Program-made: the position numbers and the translations under genes
Part shown: positions 52,835 to 64,000 of the stretch, one piece after another
Layout of the letters: the number at the start of each line of letters is the position of its first letter
Position numbering within the stretch: position 1 is the first letter of the stretch
The notes under the pieces: generated by a model
The model's input: only the letters and a program-made list of their open reading frames with translations
The model's database searches: none
Told to the model about the DNA's origin: nothing
NCBI GenBank assembly: GCA_951213105.1
Contig: OX578137.1
Coordinates: 82,196,679-82,260,678, forward strand
Length of the DNA stretch: 64,000 nucleotides
Reading direction: 5' to 3'
Source of the DNA: Amaurobius ferox
Lineage: Eukaryota > Arthropoda > Arachnida > Araneae > Amaurobiidae

Positions 52835-53080
52835 ATCTATGTTCTGGTGTGACCTCCTCAGTTTCCGGATCTAAATTCGGCTGAGTACAGATGAAGTCTT
52901 CTTAAATGAAGTATTTGGGATTTCTCTGATTTGCCAAATTCTATGAAGGAACTTTGCTTGTGCTTTTAAATGATATCAATGAAATAATGTACAGAACGAT
53001 TTTCAAAAATTTATTGACTTATATACCGCATGGTATTGATGATGTTTTGAAATCCGAAGGCTGCTAAACTATATGCTATA
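52835..53080 (+). pseudogene. Tc1-like transposase, C-terminal remnant
   Basis: Plus strand reads PPQFPDLNSAEYRWSLLK (a decayed SPDLNPIE catalytic motif; the Glu codon is present), then LPNSMKELCL, and further on, across a frame change, IPHGIDDVLKSEGC. This order matches the end of Tc1 transposases. Multiple stops. No terminal inverted repeat recognised. Confidence 0.55.
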
Positions 53081-53204
53081 AAGAATGTACTTTTATTTTG
53101 TAAGTTAAAGATTGAGATTTTAGTTTCAAATCAAAAACAATTTTATACAATTTATGTTATTAGATGTATTTTAAGAAATACATATTTATTTTTAACACTT
53201 TACA

Positions 53205-53237
53205 ACAAAGTTGAAAAGTGTTTATGACTTTGTTCAT

Positions 53238-53275
<38 letters not shown>

Positions 53276-53575
53276 CGTTAGCACGATAACTGCCGTAAAA
53301 ATGAGTTTATCAAAATGAAATTTTAGTATGTTGTTCAAACGGTCTGTAGGACCTATGGGAATATAAATAAATAATATCACCCAATTAGTTTTTTATTGAA
53401 CCCGGGTTGAAAAAATGAAATACATTGAACCCTATGGGACCTAATTTTTCAAACATTTTTTAAGTAAATTTAAAATTCACGAATTGCTTAGAAATTTTTA
53501 GGAAATATTCACATTATCCCATAGAATATATAAAAAAAAATTCAGTAAAATATGTTAAGTAGTTTTTTAATTAAA
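53205..53575 (+). repeat. Family C, 5' part
   Basis: TTGAAAAGTGTTTATGACTTTG, a (CTGT)n array at 53237-53274, CACGATAACTGCCGTAAAA, then similarity stops near 53575. The 3' part of the family reappears at 54830, after the family B insertion. Confidence 0.75.
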
Positions 53576-53982
53576 AAAATTATTTAATATAGGGAAAAAA
53601 ACAAATTCAATTAAATTCTGACTTTGGGATATCTTCCAGAAAGAAAAGAGAGAGATATTATATAATAAATATCTCTCCATTTGTTTAAACGTTTTGCATA
53701 TGGGAGTGGCTTCATATTTTAAAATAAATTTGGTAGATAACAATTTTTCATTTTTTTTAAATTTTATATAACTCTTCTTGATAAATTTAATTGATGGCAT
53801 TTTAAATGCACTTTCCTACGTCCTAGAGAGTTAAAATTTGGTACACAGCTTAAATTTGTTGAACATTTTATTCGACAAAAATTTGATGGATCTTTAAATA
53901 TAGATCATACATTTTTTTCGAAATGGCCTGAAAATAATCCCCGTTCACTTCTATAAATCATTGGTGTAATATTGTTAAAAAT
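53576..53982. other. No recognisable feature
   Basis: AT-rich sequence between the family C 5' part and family B. Confidence 0.5.
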
Positions 53983-54805
53983 TCTGATGTGGACAGCACA
54001 TGTCTTTCTCTGCAGACTCATATTCGTTCTCTTTATTTATTCAATGATAATTTGAGTTTATCTGCACAACATAAGTATTTTAAATGACATTGAATTTACA
54101 CGTTAAACTTAAATTTGGTTCTCATTTGATAGCTGGACTTATTGTCAAAGGTGGCGTAGCGAAAACGCGAAAAAACTAGAATATCTCAAGAACGGCTAGT
54201 CCTAGAGTAATGGGGTTAGTCTTATTCTTTTTGTTGTCAAAAATCACATATAAAATAGGAATTTAATTGATATAATTGAGCACACGTAGTCTTTTATTTT
54301 TATATATAACGATTTTTGCTGGCCATTTCGCAAAAATAGCCCGTTCCTTTTTCCCGAATCGTAGTAGAATAACCTACAAATGATTTATATACAAAATTTT
54401 GTTAAATTTGGTATATAAATCACTTGTAGGTTATTGAAATATTATACTCCAAATTTTGTTAAATTTGGTTCATTAGTTTTTAGCTAGAGTGGATAAAGGC
54501 AATTTCTGCGGCCATTTCGCAAAGAAGGCAGATTCTTTTATTGCGAATCGTACTATAATCTAATGAACATCAGGATTTCCCACAAAAAACATACCTACCA
54601 AATTGTATGAAATTCGGTCCATTAGTTTTTCAATTAGAGTGGATGTAATATCCACACAGACACACAGAAACATACACAGATACACCCTTACACACACAGA
54701 CGTCTTCCTAAAAGTAGTTTTTTCGTGTTCTAGAAGTCCCAAAACGTGTAGATCCTTTGAAAATTCGAGTTCCGATCTTCGGCACGATTCCAATACTTTG
54801 AGTAC
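53983..54805 (+). mobile_element. Family B dispersed element
   Basis: TCTGATGTGGACAGCACATG start, CTTTCTCTGCAGACTC, interior GGCCATTTCGCAAA repeats, CACACAGACGTCTTCC, ending near CAATACTTTGAGTACATACA with the 3' hairpin eroded. A 24-nt inverted repeat TGATTTATATACAAAATTT / AAATTTGGTATATAAATCA lies at 54380-54425. Confidence 0.75.
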
Positions 54806-54829
54806 ATACACATACACATATATATTATC

Positions 54830-55262
54830 TGTGTATTATCTGTGTATCTAAATTCCGTGCCTATGCAATTACAATAGTTGTGATTTTAAATGATCCCTAA
54901 ACTTTTATTATTTCTTCAAGGAAGCCTAATTTTAACATATGCAGAATGCAAATATCTCAAGCGATTGTAAGATGAATTACATAAGAATTGCTGAATTTTT
55001 TTCACACAAAATTATTTAGCTCTGGAGTCTGAAATACAAGTTATATGAATGAAATATTCATTGATTTTGCATAAAGAATCAGATGATTTATATTTCGATA
55101 CAGTTTTAAATATTTAAGTATAATAAATTACTGTAGTACTGTGATAATGTAAAAGATATTACCACTGAATGAATCACATTTTAGAAATTTTTAAATGAAA
55201 TTACATTTCAGTTGGAAAGTGTTTCATAATCAATGCTTATGCATGATTGATCTTTCTTGTTT
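54830..55262 (+). repeat. Family C, 3' part
   Basis: Matches 52284-52742: TCTGTGTATCTAAATTC, TAATTTTAACATATGCAGAA, GCATGATTGATCTTTCTTG. Confidence 0.75.
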
Positions 55263-55298
55263 ATATCCTCGTCTCAAGCAAAATGTTTCGAATTTTTA

Positions 55299-55522
55299 AT
55301 TTCCTTATATACATAGTAGAATATATAAGGGACATATATATTGTGAGGGTGTCGAAAATGTGAATTCGAGTTTTTGACGGGAGAGCAAGTTTCAAGCATC
55401 CCTGAACACAAATCAAGCGGTTTTGAGGTGATATATGTGTGTGTGTGTGTGTGTGCACGTGTGTGTGTGTGCGTGAGTGTGTGTGTGCGTGAATATGTGT
55501 GTGTGCGTGAGTGTGTGTGTGC

Positions 55523-55559
<37 letters not shown>

Positions 55560-57075
55560 AGTGTATATGTGTGTGCGTGAGCGTATGTGTGTGCGTTGTT
55601 GTGCCAGTGAGTCTTTGGAGGCGATATCTGACGAACGAATATAGTGATTCGAAAAAAATTTGGAACAAACTTTACAATCCGTAAACACTGGAAGCCTTTT
55701 GTTTTTAAACGCAATCACATGTTTAGAGCCCCTCTAAATTTTCGACTGAAAATTGGATAAAATCATCAAAAATCAAAATCTTTAATAAAGTCTTGCAAAT
55801 AGTTAAGTTATTTCGTATGTAATTTTTTATTACAAAACGATTGACACACACTTTCGAACGTTAGCATGAACTGTTCTTGAGATATTGCACATTTTTTAAA
55901 TAAATTTAACAAAAAATCTCAATAAATAAAAAAAGTATTAGCTATTGTGAAATATGCTCACTTTTTATATGTAATATCACATGCGATACATTTGGTAATA
56001 TCATTATCGTGAATCTAGTTCGTTCCATTAATGATAAAATATACTTTGGGTAATACTTTTGTAGTTGGACGCCAATTGTCATTTATCTGCTACAAGAAAA
56101 AGTTATTCCACCGTCCATAACTATTGGCGATATTTTAGCGAAATGTTGCCAATGTGAAGACTTTTTTTAAATAATGCTAAATTAACGAAAAAATCGCCAA
56201 ATTGATAAAAATGACGTTAAAACAATGAAAGTCATGACTAATTGACAAAAATGCAATATCTTGGAAAGAATATAAGTATCTACTATAAGAATGACCTATT
56301 TTTCCGGACGTAAAGTTTGGCAAAATTTCAGTGACAAATTTGTCAGAATATCTCCAACTTGGTGACTTTTTAAAAGTTGCCAAATTGACAACAATGCCAG
56401 TTAATAAATAAAAATTCACCAAATTGATGAACCCGACGCTAATGAAATGAGGACTGATTGATGAAAGTTCAATATCTTGGATGAATATGATTAGACTAAG
56501 AATAAAGCATTTTTTAGGCCGTCCGTCCGTAATGTTTGGTGAGAAATTTAACAGGACGTCGCCAAATTGGCGACTATTTTAATGAGAAGTAAATGGGAAG
56601 TAATGTTTCGCAAATTCTTATTTCAGTCATATGACGGGCATACTTTCTAGTATATAAGAAATGTTCTTCTCTCCGTTTGTCTGTAATACTTGGTGATGTA
56701 TTTTGGCGAACTTGTTGAATAATCTAGCAAAGTAATGCCAACTTGGCGATAATTTTGCTCAGATTCACGGAAATATCGGCAAAATTACAAAAATGACGCC
56801 TAATCGATGAACCAATTATTAAAATATTTTAATATATGGACTATATCGCTTATTGAAGATGCTATTAATAATGATAATTGTTAATTTACTGTTGTATGAA
56901 ATATAAGTTATTTGGGTACTTTGAAATAGTATTACATGCTGTCATCCGGAAAATCGCCGCATGTACAAATCAACGTTAAAAACACAATACCATGTGCATT
57001 ATAAACTATTTTTTATGTAAAATCAATGAATTCATTGCATTATATAGAGAAAGTAATGTATTGTGTCAATATCAA
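55299..57075 (-). mobile_element. Family A dispersed element (long form)
   Basis: Reverse orientation, 1.8 kb. 3' hairpin TTCCTTATATACATAGTAGAATATATAAGG at 55300-55330, GAGTTTTTGACGGGAGAGCA, an expanded GT/GC microsatellite (55432-55600), then about four ~190-nt tandem units with CCGTCCGTAA-type starts (56112, 56306, 56520, 56665). The 5' terminus near 57060 is degraded. Confidence 0.8.
55432..55600. repeat. (GT)n/(GTGC)n compound microsatellite
   Basis: GTGTGTGCGTGAGTGT-type array inside family A. The His/Thr-rich minus frames are artefacts. Confidence 0.95.
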
Positions 57076-57114
57076 AATTTTAAGAAGCTATAAATATTAT
57101 GTTGATTTTATATC

Positions 57115-58317
57115 TAACTATTGTGAAATATGTTCACTTTTCATATATGTGAAATCATGAGATGAATTTGATGACATCATTCTCTTGGATCTAGCTCGAT
57201 CCATTCATAAGAAATGATTTTTTGGTTAGTAATTTTGTATTTGAACGCCAAAAGCCAGTTATCTGCTATAAGAATAACTTATTTCTCAGTCCATAACTCG
57301 TGACGAGATTTTGGAAACAAATTTGGCAAAATGTCGCTATTTTGGCAATTTTTTTTAAATATTGCCAAATTAACGAAAATGTCGCCAAATTGATGAAATT
57401 AACGTAAGATGAAAATTAAGACTGATTGACGAAAATTCAATATCTTGTAATCTACTATAAGAATAAGTATCTACTGTAAGAATAACCTATTTTTCCGTCC
57501 GTAACGTTTGGCAAAATTTTAGTGATGAATTTGTTGGAATGACCCAACTTTCTGACTTCTTAAATGCTGCCAGATTGACGAAAATGTCTTCCAATTGATA
57601 AAACTTCGTCAAATTGATGAAACCGACGCTAAATAAATGAATTGACAACTAATTGAGTTCAATATCTTGGAAATAATATAAGAATAGACTATAAGAATAA
57701 ACTCTTTCACTCTCCGTCCGTAATGCTTGGCGAGAAATTTAAAGAGATTTCGCCATCCAAGCGACTATTTTAAATGCTGCCAATGTAGCAAAAATGTTGC
57801 CGAATTGAAAAAAATTACCACAAATGGGAAGTAAAGTTTCACAAAGTCTGATTTCCGTCCAATGACGGGTATGGCTTCTATTATATAAGAATAACTTTTC
57901 TTTCCATTTGTGTGTAACATTTGGTCATGTATTTGGCGAACTTCGATAATAATCTAGCGACACATGCGGTATTTCTCTCCAGATTGACGAAAATATCGTC
58001 AAAATTGAAACAAATGACTCTAAATTTATGAAAATGATGCGTAATTGATGAATTGATTATTAAAATATTTTACTATATGGACTAAGTCGCTTATTGAAAG
58101 ATGCTATCAATATTATAATTGTTTATTTAGAGTTGCGTGATATATTAGTTAATTGGGTACTTTGAAATAGTTTTAAATGTTGTCATCCGGAAAATCGCAA
58201 AAATATACAATTGAGCGTTAAAACACAGTACCGTGGATCTTATACATTATATTTAGACTGTAAAAGGACTAAACTCATAGCATTATATATGGAGAGTCAT
58301 GTGCTGCTCACATCAGA
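57115..58317 (-). mobile_element. Family A dispersed element (long form), 3'-truncated
   Basis: A second minus-strand copy immediately upstream of the first. Lacks the 3' hairpin and microsatellite, carries about four tandem units (57289, 57497, 57715, 57900), and has a well preserved 5' terminus GTCATGTGCTGCTCACATCAGA at 58296-58317. Confidence 0.8.
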
Positions 58318-58364
58318 TTTTTTTATTTGTGGTACTTATGTGTATAATCAAGTTCTTTTCAATT

Positions 58365-59745
58365 AAAAAAAACGCCTGAAGTGATCTGCACATAGTTCAA
58401 TTTTTATTCTATCCAATTTACACCAGATATTTTATTTCCTTGTGCACATCGTATATCTTTGTAAATAACATCTCGGATTTTCGTTTATAATGATGTTAGT
58501 TAGTGCAGTGTTCAGAAACAAATGCTTCTTTAATATATAATTAATGTGATTTTTCTCTTGGATTATTATAAGATATTTACTTTTTGAAACCGGTTGTTTA
58601 CCTAATAATCCGATATATTTAATTTTTTTGTGTTGTATGTTCACATTTATGCTTTGTTTACAAACTTATGTTTTTCATTAAATTTTAATATTTTCCTTAC
58701 TTGAGAGGGACGAGATAGATCAGTGATTAAAGAAAGAAAATCGCACTCGGAGATCCTGAGTTCGATCCGAAAGGCCGTCTAAAATAATATCCGTGTCTAG
58801 GAGAAGTAGAAGCACGATGCATCCGCAGGTCTGAAATTCCTTGCGACAGACGGTGTTTCAGGGAAAAATAGGAAATTACCTTGTAACTGCCATTCTCACT
58901 GGATTTCTGGATCAATTGTTTGCTTAAAAGCATATAGTGATCCGCCTCTGTGGTGCAGCGAAGCAACGTGTGATGACAGCGAAACATATCACGGTTAGGC
59001 CATTTCCATAGGCTTATAGTTATATTTAAGCATCTGACTTTGAAAAAATATACTAGATTATTCTTACTTGCAGTTTTTATTCTTACAGATTATTCTTACT
59101 TGCAAAAATTTTATATCTGGTATTTGCACAGCAGCTGATACACCTTCTAATATTTATTCCAAATACACTTTTTAATTCATAAAATGATTAAAAATGTAAG
59201 TTTAAACAAACATTAAATAAGCAAATCCAGGAAAAAATTTGAACATTTCTTAGCTAACGTTAAGATTCAAACCAGAAGAATTTATTATTTCTACAATGTG
59301 TATCAAATCAACCGTGTTCTACCACCTCCAATATTCCCAGTAGAACTAAAGTTGGGAACATTTATCACTTCAACAGTTACATACTGGGGCAGTGTAATTT
59401 ATCTTCAGCATTCTTGGCACCTGATACAGTTCACAGAACCTGTGCTGACAATGATAGTTCCACTTCAAACTACAAGGAAAAATTGTATTTGGCACAGAGG
59501 GACTATATGTTTAGCATGTGATGTTCGAAATATCTTAAATCTCATAGAATAATATCTGTGGTTTTAAAATAATACATAAAATATAAATAAAATTGTTAAT
59601 AGATGATAGCGATAGCAATATAATAATTTCCTATATTATCACAAGTAATATATTTCTATAGGTAATTCCATTGATTTGATGTGTTAAATAAACAAAACAA
59701 CTTTTATTCCGAGCAAACATATTTTTAAATTTAATTCTTTCTTTA
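58365..59745 (+). repeat. Family E dispersed repeat, copy 2
   Basis: See 10135-11490. Includes the tRNA-like block GAGATAGATCAGTGATTAAA..GAGTTCGATCC at 58703-58780, and the same CAACCGTGTT/CAGTTACATACTGGGGCA segment, here open for 84 codons (59298-59552). That frame is not preserved in copy 1. Confidence 0.75.
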
Positions 59746-59939
59746 GATTTAAAACGCAAAATCAACAAAGGTCGTCTCTGAAAAAAATGTGCAACACAAG
59801 CGATTACTATTAGCAAGATATAAATTACTTGGGAAAAGGGGAATCCTTATTACACAATTCTGGGCATTTCAAATTTCAAAATATGGCTATTTTAAGAATC
59901 GTATGAAATATCTAAAATATTTAGGAAATTATGCATAAT

Positions 59940-59941
<2 letters not shown>
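59746..59941. other. No recognisable feature
   Basis: AT-rich. Nothing identified. Confidence 0.5.

Positions 59942-59991
<50 letters not shown>
59942..59991. repeat. (TA)n microsatellite
   Basis: TA tract left of Penelope pseudo-LTR sequence. Confidence 0.95.
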
Positions 59992-61790
<1,799 letters not shown>

Positions 61791-61871
61791 TGTTGAGACT
61801 CAGACCGTCCGACCTGCCAGAAACATTTAAGGTAACTGTGTATATAATGAATGTGGAAGCAATGTTATAAA

Positions 61872-61944
61872 ATTGGACAGGGGTTTTGTGACCCTCGTTC
61901 CCCGGTTAAGCAAGCTTTATGACGACACTCCCGGTAGCCGATAC
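61872..61944 (+). other. Conserved structured core of pseudo-LTR (copy 9)
   Basis: Hairpin AGGG-GTTTTGTGA-CCCT, hairpin AAGC-AA-GCTT, strand CGACACTCCCGGTAGCCGAT. Its place ~220 nt before the endonuclease start links all other copies to this element. Confidence 0.65.
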
Positions 61945-62166
61945 ATCGCTTTAGAAAAGAATACAAAAGTATCAAAAACAAAGAGAAAATAAATCACATG
62001 ATTAGCCCGTATTAGGAGGAATCATTGACCATAAAAAACCCTTTTATCTAATAAAATTTGAATTAGAAACCCTTTTTGGGTTTTTAGGAATAAAAATACC
62101 TTTATTTTATATGAAATGACACAATATAGCAATGTAGCGGGTGGCAACTTCGTAAGAAATCCTACG

Positions 62167-62886
62167 ATGGCACGGTTGACTGGCAATAGGGGTACCAGCC
62201 AATCGTCAAACAGTTACCCTAAAGTGAATACAATTGATCCATACTTTAAACCTGTTGTTCTGGAGAGAGAGAAAACAAAAAAACTGTAAATATGTTTCAT
62301 CACGTGGAATCGAACAATTACAACTGTAAAAGATCTCATAATAGCCCTTATAGAAATTTCAGTAATTTCAAGTACAGGAAATGCAATTATAGTCTTTGCA
62401 AGATGTGTCCTACGTCAAATCCTTTACGTGTATGTAATAACAGTAATTATTGCACATTTTGCAAAACTTATAACTGTATATATTGTATAGAATGCAAAGA
62501 GTGCGGTTTAAAGTATATCGGCCCGACAAAAAACAATATCAATGTAAGAATTAACTTACATAGAAGCCAGATATACAAATTATAAAAAAAAAAAACCTTC
62601 TTAGCGGATCATCTATAGAAATTCGACATTTTAAAGATCATGGTATTAATGCAATCAACTAACTATCTTGGATATCGTAGCCGACTACAAAGAACGTTTG
62701 TGGTGGAAGAATTATTACATCAATAACAATTATGCTCTTCATCCCTATGGTTTGAATTCAATTATATATGATATTAATTATGATAATAATTATATTCAAA
62801 AACACCACTCGTCTGTTATAATTAACAATCATCGCCGTTACGGAAAAAATGTAACAAATATGCAAAAAACTCGAGGAGGAAGATGA
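62167..62886 (+). pseudogene. GIY-YIG endonuclease domain of Penelope-like element, frameshifted
   Basis: Would nick target DNA to prime reverse transcription. The frame from ATG 62167 (MARLTGNRGTSQ..., VNTIDPYFKPVVLERE) stops at 62276; a shift joins it to the frame at 62292. There, KCNYSLCKMC, CNNSNYCTFC and YCIECKECGLKYIG give a Cys-rich knuckle plus the YIG half of the nuclease motif, with NVRINLHRSQI supplying the conserved Arg and His. A second shift in an A-run (62583-62594) leads to IEIRHFKDHG (the HxxxH of CCHH), a third near 62662 leads to ADYKERLWWKNYYI. Cysteines are all TGC/TGT, so this copy does not use selenocysteine there. The frame ends at a TGA (62884) after KTRGGR. Confidence 0.85.
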
Positions 62887-63479
62887 AAGAAATTAAATCT
62901 GGCTGACACCATCAATAATCTTATGAATTTTGCAAGGGATCATGCTAAAAATAAATCAATACCTCATAGATGGATTAAGAACTGCATTTTTGGCGTTAGA
63001 AATGCATTTTTGTAAAACATATGGCAATTTTGTAGTTGTGACACATTTAAAAACGTTTTTTCTCACAACTCCACTGTTACTGCTATATTTCTGGATTACA
63101 TTAAATTACGTGCAAAAATCTTAGACATTTCCTTAATCGATAACAAACCTTTTAATATTACTACGGAATATATGATTATTAATTACAAAAATAAAGTTTT
63201 CGATGATGTTAATATTTCATCCATTTAAAAAAAAATCCAACTTAAGTTTCCTATTAACAATATCAATATTAAAATTGCTTACAAATTTGCCAAACCACTC
63301 TGCAGGAGTTTATTTAACGACAATAATATTTGTAGAGAGGTTATTTATACCTAACAGCATTGCCTCTGTCTAGAATATTCCTCATCTATAGACGTAACCC
63401 ATGGTAACGTCATTACTGGAAACCTTGAACTTTTACATGGATCAACTTTAAAACCATTTTTCGAACTTGGCACTGAATA
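62887..63479 (+). pseudogene. Linker with CxC motif, interrupted
   Basis: Continues in the endonuclease frame after TGA 62884 (KKLNLADTINNLMNFARDH). Stops at 63015 and later. Pieces include DYIKLRAKILDISL and INIKIAYKFAKPL. CLCLEYSS at 63361 followed by THGNVITGNLELL and LKPFFELG is the CxC domain linking endonuclease and RT in N-terminal-endonuclease Penelope-like elements. Confidence 0.7.
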
Positions 63480-63985
63480 TCTAATGCAAGAATATCGATC
63501 TATTGGAAGTCCACTTGAAGGTGATATTGATAGGTTCATTTACAGAAATGCGGTAAAATACAGTGCACCCACCGCAGTTTATGACGAGAGGAGAGCGGTA
63601 GTATTAAACGAATTTATTAAAAAATACAGTGAAGTGAAATATGTTGTGAAACATTATAACAAATATATTTTGTTGGCTTTACAAAAACATTTCGTGATTA
63701 CGTACGTCGACAAAGTCACAGACAATTATGCATTTACATGCCAATACCTGTACATAAACTTACTGACTGCTTATTATAAAGATCGTAATGCATACTGCCT
63801 CTTAAATCAATCACAAATTGAAATTGAAAACCGTATTAAAGCCAAATACAAAACTTTGAGTTACAACTTGAAATCCATTAGATTTACTTATATTACTTTG
63901 ATTCTCAAACTTTTTAAAAATCCTATCAAATTTCGACATATTATTAATGGATTTAAAACTTATTTGACTATTGCAAATAAAAAAA
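63480..63985 (+). pseudogene. Start of Penelope-like reverse transcriptase
   Basis: 168 open codons from 63484. It has YVDKVTDNYAFTCQYLYINL (an N-terminal RT block conserved in the family) and FTYITLILKLFKNPIKFRHI, which aligns with FPYVTLVPKFHKSPLSFR of the 7.1 kb copy. Ends at YLTIA near 63975, where the next repeat begins. This is the best preserved stretch of the copy. Confidence 0.75.
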
Positions 63986-64000
63986 TCTGATGTGGGCAAC
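63986..64000 (+). mobile_element. Start of a family A element (cut by window end)
   Basis: ATCTGATGTGGGCAAC after a seven-A run matches the family A 5' terminus and interrupts the RT. Confidence 0.65.

Larger units (their letters stand above)
61840..63985 (+). mobile_element. Penelope-like retroelement of Naiad type, 5' two-thirds
   Basis: In order: pseudo-LTR with structured core (61872-61944), a presumed ATG at 62167, GIY-YIG endonuclease with CCHH (62292-62650), linker, CxC motif (63361-63369) followed by HGNVITGNLEL, and the start of the RT (about 63480-63985). Endonuclease before RT with a CxC linker is the diagnostic permuted order of Naiad/Chlamys elements; presence of CCHH favours Naiad. 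The copy stops where family A begins (63986), with RT motifs A-C missing. The RT overlap region corresponds to the start of the 7.1 kb fragment. Confidence 0.82.

Noticed and set aside
55261..55718. His/Thr-rich frames of 100-146 codons
   Set aside because: They translate the GT/CA microsatellite of family A in three frames; the flanking codons are family A consensus, which is non-coding. The same holds at 15425-15793 and 39477-39852.
62884..62886. Selenocysteine codon in the endonuclease linker
   Set aside because: The TGA follows RGGR, where an Arg codon (CGA to TGA) is the simpler origin, and the copy has other stops and frameshifts.

Overview
The window looks like repeat-saturated, non-coding DNA from an animal, most likely an arthropod and plausibly a spider or other chelicerate. 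It is strongly AT-rich and full of long (TA)n tracts. No complete host gene, rRNA, tRNA, operon or CRISPR array is visible. The recognisable coding sequence is almost all decayed transposon: a permuted Penelope-like retroelement (Naiad clade by domain order), a pogo/Tigger DNA transposon, a mariner deletion derivative, and four Tc1-like remnants. The host assignment is inference, from the element mix and from the known abundance of Naiads in spiders.

Layout. 1-5.2 kb: microsatellite, a ~345 bp tandem duplication, a few exon-like patches and fragments of dispersed family A. 5.3-7.3 kb: a 5'-truncated Naiad reverse transcriptase copy between two (TA)n tracts. 7.5-11.5 kb: families A, C and E. 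11.5-14.1 kb: Naiad pseudo-LTR pieces, one folded back as an inverted pair, and a Tc1-like element with both terminal inverted repeats. 14.8-23.2 kb: family A, a ~2.4 kb family ending in CAGA repeats with a 40-nt hairpin, a tandem tRNA-headed SINE-like dimer, and family B. 25-30 kb: (TA)n, a pseudo-LTR piece, a Tc1 N-terminal remnant and a 194/199 bp inverted repeat. 31-43.4 kb: duplicated family F, families B, A and C, and a 228 bp-armed palindrome made of Naiad pseudo-LTRs. 45.05-47.34 kb: a nearly whole Tigger element inserted in (TA)n. 47.4-55 kb: a Naiad 3' tail, a minisatellite with a GC-rich patch, a candidate microexon, the mariner relic, a Tc1 C-terminal remnant, and families C and B. 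55.3-59.7 kb: two family A copies and the second family E copy. 60-64 kb: pseudo-LTR pieces, a long Tc1-like transposase remnant, and a Naiad copy carrying GIY-YIG endonuclease, CxC linker and the start of RT, cut by a family A start at the window edge.

Two observations stand out. First, at least nine diverged Naiad pseudo-LTR copies share a core that folds into the same hairpins, with compensatory changes in the stems and a near-invariant loop (consensus GATTGTGA). This suggests a selected RNA or DNA structure in elements reported to lack hammerhead ribozymes. Second, families A and B share their 5' head, and their terminal inverted repeats have co-varied: TTCCTTATA pairs with TATAAGGAA in A, and TTCCCTGCA with TGCAGGGAA in B. 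Each also has a 3'-terminal hairpin, an architecture resembling Helentron-associated (HINE/DINE-like) elements.

All alignments and structures here were made by eye. Boundaries of degraded repeats are approximate.
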